A DNA stretch of 64,000 bases from Barthelona sp. PCE (lineage: Eukaryota > Metamonada: BaSk clade). Of this stretch, positions 17,951 to 29,600 are shown piece after piece. The notes beneath the pieces are model-generated. The model did not search any database and had not been told where the DNA came from. It saw only the letters and a list, made by a program, of their open reading frames with translations. The position numbers were made by a program, and so were the translations under genes. The DNA is taken from positions 1,674,001-1,738,000 of the forward strand of contig JAUFOR010000008.1 of NCBI GenBank assembly GCA_040285745.1. The letters are read 5' to 3'. The stretch's first letter is position 1; every line of letters begins with the position of its first letter.

Positions 17951-18886
17951 ATGTATTTAACGGATATCAGACTGCAGGCCATAAAGTCTAAACTGAATAT
18001 TGAATCCGACTTTGATCTACTGTTGTGTTCACGCGAACAACTCATAGACGTTGCTTCATCAGTATGTCAGAATCCCCGTGAGCTTGTGGAGGAACTCCTC
18101 GTTGGCTTTGCACCCGTTGAAACCGAAATACCATATAACCGTGAACTTTTCCAACGCGAACTGGTGTGTTCAGCAACAATCAACAACACCCTCGAATTTA
18201 TAGAGCTGCTACAGCCAGGTACAATCACTGAGATATACGGAGAGGCAGGCAGCGGTAAAACGCAAGTGATATGTCAGTCACTGTGTTACACCATTCTCAG
18301 ACAACGATCGTCTGCAGTCTATTTATGTAATGAGTCGACTGCATACACCAAGCGTCTGCAGGGGATGCTGAAGGGGCTGCAGTCTCGTGGGATAATACAA
18401 AACTCATTACTAAAGTATCAGCAAGTTCTGCACTATACAGACGAAACCGAAGACGCCCTGAATTATTTCTGGTGGTTTGTGTTTAGAGAGCTGCCTCAAA
18501 TACTTAAACGAGAGAGTATATGCTTTCTTGCCATTGATTCAATTTTTGGTTTCTTTCAGGAATTAACCGAACAAAGAGATTATATTCAGCGTTCTGAGAA
18601 GTTAAACCATGCATTTGCTGAGTTGAAGAAGCTTGCTGTGATACATAGATTCCCAATTGTTGTCGCTAACCACGTTGTTACAAACTTCAAAACTAACACG
18701 CTTGTGCCTGCCTTGGGTTTCAACTACAGATACCTCCCTGATGCACAGGTTGAACTGACTGTCACTGATGTTGAAAAGGGGCGTCTACGGTCCATATATA
18801 ATAGGAGATTTGGAATTTTAGATCCAAATATAAGATACACTTTACTAATCGATACGCATGCAGTCAGTATCGTTGCTCCTTGTTAG
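17951..18886 (+). CDS. RAD51 paralogue, XRCC3-like
   Basis: 311 residues from the ATG at 17951. The frame is open 57 codons further up, but that part is unlike the family and includes the intergenic T-rich run, so I use this start. An N-terminal helical region is followed by a RecA core. The Walker A is GEAGSGKT (97-104), after TITEIYGE, which matches the TEIxGxxGSGKTQ block of eukaryotic RAD51 paralogues. YLCNESTAYTKRLQGML resembles XRCC3's YICTED...RLQQL. Walker B lies in the FLAIDSI segment at ~180, followed by a VVANHVV motif. XRCC3 acts with RAD51C in homologous recombination. DMC1/RAD51 are excluded by the divergent core. Its TAG stop shares bases with the TAA of the convergent giant gene. 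Confidence 0.8.
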   Translation: MYLTDIRLQAIKSKLNIESDFDLLLCSREQLIDVASSVCQNPRELVEELLVGFAPVETEIPYNRELFQRELVCSATINNTLEFIELLQPGTITEIYGEAGSGKTQVICQSLCYTILRQRSSAVYLCNESTAYTKRLQGMLKGLQSRGIIQNSLLKYQQVLHYTDETEDALNYFWWFVFRELPQILKRESICFLAIDSIFGFFQELTEQRDYIQRSEKLNHAFAELKKLAVIHRFPIVVANHVVTNFKTNTLVPALGFNYRYLPDAQVELTVTDVEKGRLRSIYNRRFGILDPNIRYTLLIDTHAVSIVAPC

Positions 18887-21800
18887 AATATTTTGCTTAC
18901 ATATCCGAGATAATCCACGGTGTTATCAGAACGCATAGAGAGAGAAGTTGCGAATTCACTGTAAAAACGGCCCATTGCTATGTAAAAACCGTTTTTCATA
19001 TCATTAAGTGTCAAAGACGTATCATCTGAGTTGTACAAGTTGCGGAAGAGCTTAAGAACATCTTTTGGATTGAGCTTCTCACATCGAGGACCAAACCAAA
19101 GTTCTAATTCTTCGTCGTTAAAGAAATTCGTAAGACCGTTGTATGTTTTGTAAAACTCATCAGAAGATACGAATGATTTGTTTAAAAGAGGGTCCACAAT
19201 ACCGGATACAAATGAATACCGCTCAGTGAATCCGGTAAGAACAGTGTTCAACGCCTGCACAAAGCTCTCATCACGTGCAAACTCAACTGAGGTAACCAAA
19301 CGATTGGCGATGCTCTTCATTGTGTCTTCGATGAATAAATTGAAACGAATACCTGATCTACGAACAGGAGCAGGATTTGATCCTCCGACCTCAAGAGTGC
19401 TAAGCCAGCGAATGGCTGCACCGAGTTGCACCTCAATCTCGTGGGGCTGAACCGCTTCCAGTGCGTTGACGAAACGGTGAACAAGTTCGTCGATGAAGCG
19501 CTTTATAATCGAGCCAGTGAAGAGAACATTGTCGTTTCCGTATATCGGCTCAAGCGTCTGGTGGACAATGCAAGTCTGTAGTGGGAGCACAGCAACCTCA
19601 TCGAGCATCAGAGAAGAGTCAATGCCGCAGTTAATCAGACGCATGTAAGCCAGCAGCTCACCGCTGTGGACTGTGATCTTCTCCACAAACGCCTCAGCGA
19701 CGACGGTGCCCAGAAGACCCTGGTAACAGTGCAGATCCTCAACCCAATTATTGCAAGCAAGAGAGTAATAACGTACACGCTGATAGACCTCATTATTCTG
19801 AATGAAGCTATCGTCTAACGATATCATCTCTGATTCAAGGTTTAACTTACGAACCTTGTTCAATAACGTAGCAACACCGACTTCGATGGTCTTGATGATG
19901 CCAAAGTGTGAGTCTGTGCTGTGGATATCGTGTACGAGTGATTCTTGGCATCGGATCATTGACGAACACTCACGCAGCTGTTCCTCCAGTCTGGACAGTT
20001 CGTCCCAGCAGAGAATTGCAGCGTTGGGTGTATTGTAATCGATTTCAATACCGTTTATATTCATGATACTATCACAAATTTCGTGCTTCAAATCGAGAAG
20101 CCCCTTTTCGAATGTAGGAGACACTTCTGGCAATGAAAGAACATGCAACACCGTCTCAATATCACCATCGAGAACAGCGCTCATTGGTGTCTGTTGTTGA
20201 GCAAATATTTCAATAACTCCCCTGTTCTCATCAATGACTGTCGAGAAATCTTTGAGCTGAGAATCAATCATTCTCACCAGCGCACTATCTCCGTCCTCCA
20301 TGATATGCTTTGTTGTTTCTGTGTTTAGATCGAGGATGTACGAGCATTGCAGACCTATTTCGCTGAAAAGATCAGTTAAAATCGTCTCAGAAAAGACAGT
20401 GTTGGAGAGCTGCTTCTCTTGCAGTTTCTCCAAGTTCTTGCTCAGCTTATCCATCGCCTCCTTTGCGGATGCAACAACTGTGTTCACATTGATGTCATCA
20501 GCAATGTTGAACTGCTTCTTAGCACGCGCAACAAGCACGTCACGTAACACATCCAAGGCTTGGTCGAATATTGTGCGGTGGCGACCACACTCGTTCTGTA
20601 CGAGGTGCTCCTGTTCTGCGACAACATCGTCTATCTCTCCTAAAAAGTCGGGATACACGTCGTTGTGCGGCAAAACCAACTGTCTGAGACGTTGAATATA
20701 GTCAAGTGGGATGGTGTTCTGGATTTCATCTTTGAGCATGTTATAAAACTCAATCTCACGGTCAACTAGAAGCAGTGAGTTTTCTTTGCTGCCCTCAAGC
20801 AATACATAAAGTGTCGTCAATAATCGCTGTGTGAGTGAGTCGATAGCTCCCACCGTGCTTTGAATAAGACTGTGCTTCGCGTCGAAACCCTGCTGTTTGG
20901 CAAACGTAATGAGGAAAGAGCATCGCACAATGATTCCCACGCCACGAAGAAGACAATTGACAAAGGTGTCACCATCAGCACAGTCTTCAATTTCTAGCGT
21001 AAGTTCATCAATGCTAGCGATGAACTCGGCGCTCCAAACAACAAATACCGTGCTGAAAGCTCCAATAAATACCTCACGTTCACGGACCTTCTGCTGCTTA
21101 GCACGCTTCAAGTCAAAGGTCTCCTTGATATCAACAAGGGAAGCTTTGCGTGCGCGCAGGCGACCTATGAGACCATTTACGAACGCAGAAACGCCCTCGT
21201 CGTGAAGTTGTCCGGAAAACATCGTTTCAAGCACGCAGATGGAAGCATACACATCATCAACCGTATCACTTTCAATGTCGCACAGACACACATCCTGGAA
21301 GAAAGCGACGTCGACGTCAATCGGCGCTGCAATCTGCTCCTGTAGTTTAGCAATGCGAATAAGTCGGGTTACAATGGTTTCCAACAAATTAACCTGTGAA
21401 AAGACAAGCTGTGAGAAAATATTGACATATGATTCGGATTGAGGTTCAACGAGGATAATTGAGTATGCAAGGTTTGAGAGTCGGTCAACAACACTCTTTG
21501 CTTGCGCAATCCTTTCAAGTTCTTCCTGCACTCTGATAAGTGGTACTGTCTCAAACTCAACAATATGTTCAGCTGCGTCAATACTACGCTGACACCACTC
21601 TAACAGACATACAGCATCAATAGTAAACTGTTTAAGCTCAGAAACACGTTCCTGCTTACGCATGGCGTTCTCTGCTTCATCCTCTTTAACAAAGATAATA
21701 TGGGAGTTAATCTCAACAACTACGCTCTCGAGAATACCAAATGTTACCCTATCAATGTCAAGAGACATGAGGAATGAAGGAAGTGAGGCGAACGGTGGAC

Positions 21801-24800
21801 AGTCAATCTCTCCAGGCTCGAGCTCTGCACCAAACTTCACAATTTCCGTCACTACGTTCATAACATCGCGTGTGGCAAGCATAGTATGTTGTGATCCCTT
21901 AATGAAGCGCTTGATAATGTCAACTAGTTGAGCTTTGACGCTCATCATGAGATCCCTTCCGTTACTTTGCATCGTAACATCTGTAACTTCACAAATCTCT
22001 ATCTGCTGCTTCTCAACTGTGCTTCTGACACATTCGAAGAGGGCGCCGAGGTAGACGTTAAGCAACTTGTTGACTCGAGCCATTTCCATAACTGATTTAA
22101 TAGTGAGATCACCCTCAGTTCCGCCTTCCATAATTGCAATCTTTTCTGTGATTGAAGCCGATACGAGATCGTTTGTGCGGGTAGCGTCAATGGTGAGAAG
22201 GTTTGATACGATAAGAGCATCACGAACGTGTTCAAACAATGAAGTGACACAATCGATCATCTCAGTCATCTCATCTGAAAGATGACTGAGAAGCTTAGGT
22301 ACCTTGAACACTGCCAAATTATTTGCAATGTCAGCTTCAACAGTTTTAATGGTATCATCAGTATTGGAATGTGTGAAGCAATACACAATGTTGTGCATCA
22401 CCGATTGGAGGTTAGACGCAAATTGTTGCAAGGACATGGCATCCTTCAGCGCCATGCGTTTGATGTTTGTGATACTCGTCCTACTATTAGAAATTTTGCT
22501 TCCCAATGAAACAATTTCTGCAGTCACACTTCTGATCTTGTCATCAACCTCTGCCAGAGCCACGTTATCCTCACTCCTAACAAGGTCAAGACGGGTTGCT
22601 GTCAGCTCCTTTCGCTTCTGCTCCTGCTCGACCAAATCTGATTCACTCTTAGAAACCGTTTCTCTTAAAACTTGAACATCGGTGATATACTCATTACAAA
22701 CTTCCGTTTCTTCCACATCGAACTGCGAGAGGATATATGTGTGATAGCGAACTGCAAACAGATTCAACTGCTTTGTAAAGGTCTTGATAAACTTTAATAT
22801 AGACTTGCAATCTCCGAGCAAAATTTCTGCTTTCAGCGATCTTGTGAGACCAAAGAACAGTGAAGAGTCGTACTCAACAGCCTTTAACTTTGCCATGTAT
22901 GTCTTAAGCGCCACTATCTGACCACCTAGAGATGCTGTTGTTGTAACAACGTCCTCTTCTGATGTAATCGTGATATTGAATGACTCACAGACCAACGGGA
23001 CAGTAACGCATGTTCGGGTGAAGGCTTCCATCTGTGTGAGCCGCTTGATGCGGTGACACAGTGACACATAAACCTCGTCTACATATGAAACCATTTTGGG
23101 TAAATTGTACTCCAACAACAATGCGTTTATGTCACTACATAGTGTAGATTGCTCAAGAACATCCTCGTAGAAACCGAGAATATGTAAGATAACATCACTT
23201 AAACTGCTGAGTGATCCACAAAGCTTGATTTTGGTTTCGAACTCAGCGTATTTCTCAAGCGTCTCACCCACAAACTCAGCAAAGGAGGCGAGTTTCGTAT
23301 ATATGACACTGTATCCGTCAGCCTTGTGCTGCATTTCTGATTTCTGACGAAGAGAGTACAAGAAGCCATCGGTACGGTGTTTGAGTAAATCGTTGGCTTC
23401 TATAGCATCGGAACACTCACCCATAACCGCCATAACAAAGTCCTTCAGCTCAGCGGGGAGCAACGGGTCTGACTGAATGATAGTTTCGATGATTATCTCC
23501 TTAATATTCGGATCCTCAACCTCTTCATCGGGAACGTCAACAACGGTGCTGTTGATGGAAATGCCGAAGAAATCAATCAGTGGCTTGAGAATAGCCATGT
23601 CCTCGCAACTCTTGGACAAATCAAAGTAAAATGCCTGAGGTTGCTGCAGAGATTTTGTAGTCAAATCACCCTGTTGTATGAGTCCAATGATGTCCTCCTT
23701 CAGATGAGAGACCTCAGTTTGCTCGGTACGACGCAACTGGTCAACCAAAAGCAAAGCGTGAAGCATGCGAATGGCAGAAGCGGTTCGTGTGCAGCCACAA
23801 TCCTTGAGATGAGCAATCGTCATCTCGCTACACTGCTTTCCATCTACGGCGCTGTTAATAACAGTATCAAGCAATTGAGCACGAGTGGTGAACGGATCAC
23901 TCTCCACAAGCATGTCCAACTCCTGGATTTCTTCCTGTACCTCGATCAGGGAATCTTGAGCGGTTGCAGCCTCGATCAGACGGCCACGGATGCGCTCAAT
24001 GAGCCCAACGATGCTGATATCAGAACAAGATTCTGAAGCAACGTTGATGACCGACCTGGCTATTTCCAATGTGTACACCAGCATGTCCTTCTCGCACTCT
24101 TCCTGTGCCGTGAATGGGAGACATGTGAGTGCGTTTTCCCACTCAGAATCGCACGTAAGCACGTCAAAAAGAGACATCAACGAGTCGGTTGAAATGCTAA
24201 TGTCCAGCTCAACGCCCTCTTCGCTGAGGAACCCCTTAATTGAGTTGATGAGACTCATGTGGTAAATGAAAAGAGACACAGTAGAAAAATCAACGCTATC
24301 AGAAAATGAAATTGCGAAAATCACACTTGCTGAATTCCTTGCAATTGTCTCGTACTCATCAAGGTGTGTCTCGCGGATCTCCTTAACGAGTTGGGCGGTG
24401 CTTGCATCGTGAAGACTACCCTTTGCGTATGAAATCTCGGCAAATGCAACCTCCATTTTCAACAAAAGCTGTTTAATATTCTCAATGGAGCTTACAACCT
24501 CTTCTAGAGGAATTCTCTGATGTAAAATGCCATAAACACTTCGGAGAAGCGAGCGGAGACCTGTAAGCTTGTCGAAAAAGAAACCCTCGATGTCAACGAC
24601 AGATGTGTACTCCCCGCATTCAAAAACACGCTCGCTGAGCGACTCCATATATCTCAAAACACCGCTGATATCTGATTGCGTCTCGTTGTAATGTGCTTGG
24701 ACTTGCGCAAGTGCTCCGAAGCGATCTGTCAGTACATTAAATTGCTTGATGTGCACGTTGTTAAGGATGTTCAGACGATGAAGACGAATGAATGCCTCAT

Positions 24801-26619
24801 CACTGAGCTCGCTCAATCGCTGCCTGACTGGGTAGAACCCTTCAATACTGTCCACTAACTCGTTGATTTCGTCATACTTACTCTTAATACGTGATATAAC
24901 ACTCGGGAACACTTCAATCCACTCCTGGAGCACCAACAATTTGCTCTGGAAGTCATCGAAATTAGAGCATCTCAACATTTCGTATTCGGGGAACGAATCG
25001 CACTCGGTGTAAAGAGCTGTCAATTCATCCTTATGCAGCTCGTAATCTTCTGTGATTTTGCGCAGACGCGGAAGGAACTCCTTTTTGGAATTGTATGCGG
25101 CCTTGACATCATTCCATAGCTCACGAACCTCAAGAATGGAAAAACCTCCGGATTCAAGCTCATCATTCTCACCCAAAACTAAATCAACCATAATATCTTC
25201 AACAATCCCGTTAAGATCTTCAAAGTCTGCAATGGCACTTTCCAATGTCGAAATGTCGTGGGCTGTGCTCAGTTTGTAATAGCAAAATGTAATCAGCAGC
25301 GTCACACGATCGATCTTCACGTTAAGGAACCTGTCTACGTTCTGGTCATCAAAATAAGTATTGATACTCTTGGAAAACGTGTCGATGAACTCGTGATACG
25401 TTGTACGGTAGTCAGAGGGATACTCAATCGCGAACTTGTTGTCCATCTCAATCGATAGCATCTGCAACATCTTCCACAATGTCTCCACAGTGATGATGTC
25501 ATACTTGAAGGCGAGAAGTTGCTTGTGCGCAGCTTCCATCTCTTCAACTGTCCTAAAATTCAAAACACTGTAACCGTTCAAAGATGCCTCCAAGAACAAT
25601 CTTTTCTGTTGATAACCATCGTATATCTCCGTGTACAGCTTCTTTGCGAGTGTCAGGCCCTGATTCTTCTGGTGCTGAAGATCCCTAATCTCGTCCTCCA
25701 TCTGAAAGACTTTCTTGAACCGATCTTCAAAATCCACAAATGCAACAGGCGTCTTGTTAAGTGCAGTACTGGTGACCAGCATCATGTTGTAATAGTACAA
25801 AAAGGCACGCCAATGAGACTCACTACCGTCGCTGACTGAATAGTACTCGCTCCTTAAGTGATACTTATTATCCTCTAACATACGCTCACGATTCCCCAAA
25901 AGATGCGATGTTGAGTGCAGCTCAAGGTCGTATCGAAGACTGATGGACTTGTACAGTGCCTGCTTGATGGCTACATCAGTAAACTTGGCTATAGTGGGGG
26001 TGACGCGTACCTTATCAAATGTATAGAAAAGTTCTGTCACAAATAAGAGTAAAACATGCTCGAAATCGACCAAATCAAAGAACGCTGGCGTTATGATTGG
26101 GTTAACCTCGTACTGTTCCTGGAGGATATTGTTTGTGAAAGCCATACTGTCGATATTTGACAGAGACAATACATTATGCACAGAAAAGAGGCGGAAGTCG
26201 TGATACATGAGCAGAAAGGGCGACCAATTAGCTGTCTGGAAGAATGAATCCTGAAAACTGTGTGGTTTGGAAAAGAATTTTCCAAAAAATGGATTTAGAC
26301 ATGTAAGCACCCATTTAAACAGTGCTTCCTTGCCCTGAAGGCCCTCGAATCTGATTTTTCCAAGTCGCATCTGCATAAAAACGTCAAAAATGTGATTTGC
26401 TAAAACTTGATCTGTGCTTTCATCTATGTTGCATGGTTTAATACCTCGATCGCGCAAAATTGCGTCTACATCCTCGAAAAGCAAAGTGCTGTTAGGAATG
26501 TCAAGTAATTTAACCAGAAGCGAACAGTAATTAGCCTCTAACCGAAGGGAATCACATGTCAGATCCTTCTTGCAGATTTCTGAGGCCCAATTAAGAATTG
26601 CGTCTGACAGAACGCTCAT
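18883..26619 (-). CDS. Giant helical protein (2578 aa), unknown
   Basis: One uninterrupted 2578-codon frame. The composition (Glu, Asp, Leu, Ser and Ile rich, few Pro or Gly) and hydrophobic periodicity indicate nearly continuous helix, with shorter amphipathic bundles and some heptad coiled coil at ~1340-1420 (KSESDLVEQEQKRKEL region). The first ~120 residues look like a compact helical domain and may be CH/HOOK-like. The last ~130 residues (near KLNPKDVLKLFRNLYN) look like a paired EF-hand without good Ca loops. There is no ATP-binding motif, so it is not a dynein heavy chain. A spectrin- or plakin-like cytoskeletal protein is conceivable but unproven. It starts 59 bases from the divergent LRR gene and its stop overlaps the XRCC3-like stop. 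Confidence 0.7.
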   Translation of the reverse strand: MSVLSDAILNWASEICKKDLTCDSLRLEANYCSLLVKLLDIPNSTLLFEDVDAILRDRGIKPCNIDESTDQVLANHIFDVFMQMRLGKIRFEGLQGKEALFKWVLTCLNPFFGKFFSKPHSFQDSFFQTANWSPFLLMYHDFRLFSVHNVLSLSNIDSMAFTNNILQEQYEVNPIITPAFFDLVDFEHVLLLFVTELFYTFDKVRVTPTIAKFTDVAIKQALYKSISLRYDLELHSTSHLLGNRERMLEDNKYHLRSEYYSVSDGSESHWRAFLYYYNMMLVTSTALNKTPVAFVDFEDRFKKVFQMEDEIRDLQHQKNQGLTLAKKLYTEIYDGYQQKRLFLEASLNGYSVLNFRTVEEMEAAHKQLLAFKYDIITVETLWKMLQMLSIEMDNKFAIEYPSDYRTTYHEFIDTFSKSINTYFDDQNVDRFLNVKIDRVTLLITFCYYKLSTAHDISTLESAIADFEDLNGIVEDIMVDLVLGENDELESGGFSILEVRELWNDVKAAYNSKKEFLPRLRKITEDYELHKDELTALYTECDSFPEYEMLRCSNFDDFQSKLLVLQEWIEVFPSVISRIKSKYDEINELVDSIEGFYPVRQRLSELSDEAFIRLHRLNILNNVHIKQFNVLTDRFGALAQVQAHYNETQSDISGVLRYMESLSERVFECGEYTSVVDIEGFFFDKLTGLRSLLRSVYGILHQRIPLEEVVSSIENIKQLLLKMEVAFAEISYAKGSLHDASTAQLVKEIRETHLDEYETIARNSASVIFAISFSDSVDFSTVSLFIYHMSLINSIKGFLSEEGVELDISISTDSLMSLFDVLTCDSEWENALTCLPFTAQEECEKDMLVYTLEIARSVINVASESCSDISIVGLIERIRGRLIEAATAQDSLIEVQEEIQELDMLVESDPFTTRAQLLDTVINSAVDGKQCSEMTIAHLKDCGCTRTASAIRMLHALLLVDQLRRTEQTEVSHLKEDIIGLIQQGDLTTKSLQQPQAFYFDLSKSCEDMAILKPLIDFFGISINSTVVDVPDEEVEDPNIKEIIIETIIQSDPLLPAELKDFVMAVMGECSDAIEANDLLKHRTDGFLYSLRQKSEMQHKADGYSVIYTKLASFAEFVGETLEKYAEFETKIKLCGSLSSLSDVILHILGFYEDVLEQSTLCSDINALLLEYNLPKMVSYVDEVYVSLCHRIKRLTQMEAFTRTCVTVPLVCESFNITITSEEDVVTTTASLGGQIVALKTYMAKLKAVEYDSSLFFGLTRSLKAEILLGDCKSILKFIKTFTKQLNLFAVRYHTYILSQFDVEETEVCNEYITDVQVLRETVSKSESDLVEQEQKRKELTATRLDLVRSEDNVALAEVDDKIRSVTAEIVSLGSKISNSRTSITNIKRMALKDAMSLQQFASNLQSVMHNIVYCFTHSNTDDTIKTVEADIANNLAVFKVPKLLSHLSDEMTEMIDCVTSLFEHVRDALIVSNLLTIDATRTNDLVSASITEKIAIMEGGTEGDLTIKSVMEMARVNKLLNVYLGALFECVRSTVEKQQIEICEVTDVTMQSNGRDLMMSVKAQLVDIIKRFIKGSQHTMLATRDVMNVVTEIVKFGAELEPGEIDCPPFASLPSFLMSLDIDRVTFGILESVVVEINSHIIFVKEDEAENAMRKQERVSELKQFTIDAVCLLEWCQRSIDAAEHIVEFETVPLIRVQEELERIAQAKSVVDRLSNLAYSIILVEPQSESYVNIFSQLVFSQVNLLETIVTRLIRIAKLQEQIAAPIDVDVAFFQDVCLCDIESDTVDDVYASICVLETMFSGQLHDEGVSAFVNGLIGRLRARKASLVDIKETFDLKRAKQQKVREREVFIGAFSTVFVVWSAEFIASIDELTLEIEDCADGDTFVNCLLRGVGIIVRCSFLITFAKQQGFDAKHSLIQSTVGAIDSLTQRLLTTLYVLLEGSKENSLLLVDREIEFYNMLKDEIQNTIPLDYIQRLRQLVLPHNDVYPDFLGEIDDVVAEQEHLVQNECGRHRTIFDQALDVLRDVLVARAKKQFNIADDINVNTVVASAKEAMDKLSKNLEKLQEKQLSNTVFSETILTDLFSEIGLQCSYILDLNTETTKHIMEDGDSALVRMIDSQLKDFSTVIDENRGVIEIFAQQQTPMSAVLDGDIETVLHVLSLPEVSPTFEKGLLDLKHEICDSIMNINGIEIDYNTPNAAILCWDELSRLEEQLRECSSMIRCQESLVHDIHSTDSHFGIIKTIEVGVATLLNKVRKLNLESEMISLDDSFIQNNEVYQRVRYYSLACNNWVEDLHCYQGLLGTVVAEAFVEKITVHSGELLAYMRLINCGIDSSLMLDEVAVLPLQTCIVHQTLEPIYGNDNVLFTGSIIKRFIDELVHRFVNALEAVQPHEIEVQLGAAIRWLSTLEVGGSNPAPVRRSGIRFNLFIEDTMKSIANRLVTSVEFARDESFVQALNTVLTGFTERYSFVSGIVDPLLNKSFVSSDEFYKTYNGLTNFFNDEELELWFGPRCEKLNPKDVLKLFRNLYNSDDTSLTLNDMKNGFYIAMGRFYSEFATSLSMRSDNTVDYLGYVSKIF

Positions 26620-26678
26620 TAAAGTGAGGGAAAAGGGAGTAAAAATGTTAACGCTTTTCTAAACCTTTTCTTTGGCGC

Positions 26679-29600
26679 ATGACTTCAGAATTAATCAGTA
26701 GGCTCGCAGCAGAGTCAATTGAAGCTAGATTAGAGGTTCTTGAGCAAATCCTCTCTACAACATCTGTTTTCGAGGTCACAGATACGATCCCTGCTGAGGC
26801 TGCCATACTTTGTGAGATGTTGCCTTCAACTAAGGACGAAATGGTATTCGAAAACGGTAGTGTTTCAGGGCTTTCAATTCCACCTCATTTAAAAAAACTT
26901 TCTCTTAAATTCATAACTATCCAAGACTGGGGCCAATTCGCGCACTCCATTGCGGACTCAACCCTCGAGGAGTTGCACATGGTCTCTTGTGGAATAGATT
27001 CAACCGCAATGTCAGTTCTTGCATCAAATCTCCCCTACTCTCTTTGTGTATTGAACCTGAGCTTCAATCCTCTGGGCAATACCGGCCTTGGACTTCTCCT
27101 GGTCCGTCTCGACGTACTGCCAAGCATGAGAGAGTTGGTGTTAAGAGCTTGTTCCATCGATATTGATGGAGCAAGGTTGTTGTCCAGGCAGCGCATCTCT
27201 TTTGAGAAGCTGGACCTCTCAGGAAACTCAATCACCTCTTTTGCATCCGATTTCTTCCATTTCCCCTCACTTCGAATTCTTTATTTGAGGAATTGTGGTC
27301 TAGATGATAACTTCCTCGGTGATTATATCGCTGAGGGAACGTTAAAGGAGCTCTATATTGGCGCGAACTCGTTCACGACCAGAGCCACTGAAGATTTCCT
27401 GAGAAGAGTTCATCCGCAACTCCAAGTCCTCGACATATGGACGAGCACTGTTCCTGTGGGGTCGTTTGACATAAGCCAGTTTATTAGGACATGGCAGGGG
27501 CATCAACTATGGCTGCGCCTCCCTGTGCTCTCTGAACCGGACGCTGTTGCCCTGAAACAGTCAGTTAGTGTGAACTCCACTTTGCTTGAGTGGCACTGCT
27601 GTGAGAACTCCCGAGAGATCAATGCAGACGTGTCCGAGGCTATCCAGTCAATGCTGCGTCTCAACGCCTTTTTGAAGAAGAAGAATGATAATCCTAGAAA
27701 ACTTTTCGAATCTATGAGTACAGAAGGGATCGATACAATAACCGATAAGTTCACCCACCTCATGAATCAGAAGATGGATGGGTCTCACACAAATGAGATT
27801 ACAGTACCACTCGACGAACAGATAACACGTCAAGAAGTCGAGGAGCGATTCACTGGAATGTGTGAGAGTCTCGAGGCTGTTTTGGCGCTTAAGACTGGTA
27901 TTGACGACCGCGTTGAGCTCATCGCCATGACCACAGACAAGAATACCACGGAGATCCGTGGTTTAGTTGATGGATCCATCCAGCGCCAAACTGTGCTTGA
28001 GCACAACATCCAGCGCGAATCTGAGCGCATCACCAACGTCACTGATGAACTGGGCGTTGTTGGTGACCGTGCGTCCGGTAACAGTAAGGTAATTGAAATA
28101 GTGCAGAAGGATATCACCAAACTCTTTGATGAGACAATGCAGACGATAGACGCCATCGGTTTGGTGGAAGAGACGCTCCTGGACAAGCAGGGGGATCTGC
28201 TGAAGCACCTCTCTGGTGTGAGCGATAATCTTGAGAGTAAGATGAGTAGTAACCAACAGAAGTTGGATCGGGCACGCGACGAACTCATGCTGTGTGTCAC
28301 AACACTCAAGGAAGATGTCGATGACCGCGTAGCGGCTGTGCATAAGGAGCTTGAAAACCACACAATGGCAATCATGGAGCGCGTCAAGAGCACTGATCTT
28401 GAAAGAATAGTTGATGGTATTAAGCACGTTGTCAATGACGAGTTGGATTCACTGCGAGGTTTGGTCGAAAGCCACAACGAGGACATTATCACCTTTGAGA
28501 AGAGAATTGTTGCTTTTGCTAACGATATAGAAAGCCTAAAGGAGTATATGCACGCTGATATAACTGCTATTAACAACACCATCAGCACTCTCGCGTCCAA
28601 AGAAGCCCTGCAGGCGGTGGACGACGATGTCCGTGCGGTGAAGATGGGTATCGAGCAGCTGAAGGAACAAGTGAACGCTTCTCTGAAGCAGCTCCAGTTC
28701 CAATTGTCATCTGATATTAGCGATGTTGTTGCTTCTGTCTCTGTTGTTAATGAGCGCCTGGACGCCATTGAGGTATGGCGCGGCGAGCACAGCGATTTGA
28801 TTGCAGCAAACGCTGATTCCATTGTTGCTGTCGAAACTGCTCTAAATGAACACGTTGCAATCAACCAACAAGAGTTTGAAGCGGTGGCTGAGAAGTTTTC
28901 TGAAGCTGCAGATGCGGCAACAGCGGCCCAAACTATGCTCAACACACGCATCAACAGCGTTGCTGACGAGGCAGCACTCAATCTCTCAATTCTTGATGAA
29001 GTTGTTGAGAGTAATAAGGTGCAAATTAACAACGTCAACACCAAGGTGGAGGAGAGGGTCAGTCAGCTGCGCACCGCCATGGACAGCACTGTTGAGATGT
29101 TAAAGTCAGAGAACGAAGACGTTCTTCGTACAGTTAGCGAAAACGTTGACGATGTTAAGGCTCGCATTGAAACAGAGCACTTGTATATCGATGACACACG
29201 CGAAGAACTGGTGCTGATGATCCAAAAAGACATTGAGGATGTTGAGACTGCCATGAACATGAATATCAACGTTTTAGCCGAAGGAATTGAGTCGTTCAAA
29301 GAGACCATGCTCAAGACGACTGATGAAACTGTAAGTATGGTTGAGAGCAACACGTTACTTATCGAAGATGTGCGCGAGGAGACAAACGAGTTTGTATTGA
29401 AGCACAACGGTGAGCATGACTCTTTGAATGCACAAGTTGCCTGCGCAAATGCGCACATCACTGATGTTGTTCAGGGACTGAGTACAGCTGAACACGATAT
29501 TGCTGAGCACAGTGATGCAATTTTGGTGATCAACAAAGAGCTCACGAGTGTAGCCCAGGCTACAGAGATTGTTGATAATTCTGTTAAAGATTTAGCAGAG

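Noticed and set aside
18883-26619. Dynein heavy chain
   Set aside because: The length is close to a partial dynein, but no P-loop (GxxGxGKT) or AAA motif exists in the frame.
27830-29044. 404-codon minus-strand frame opposite the LRR/coiled-coil gene
   Set aside because: A Ser/Thr-rich shadow of the acidic plus-strand coiled coil; no domain and no start context.
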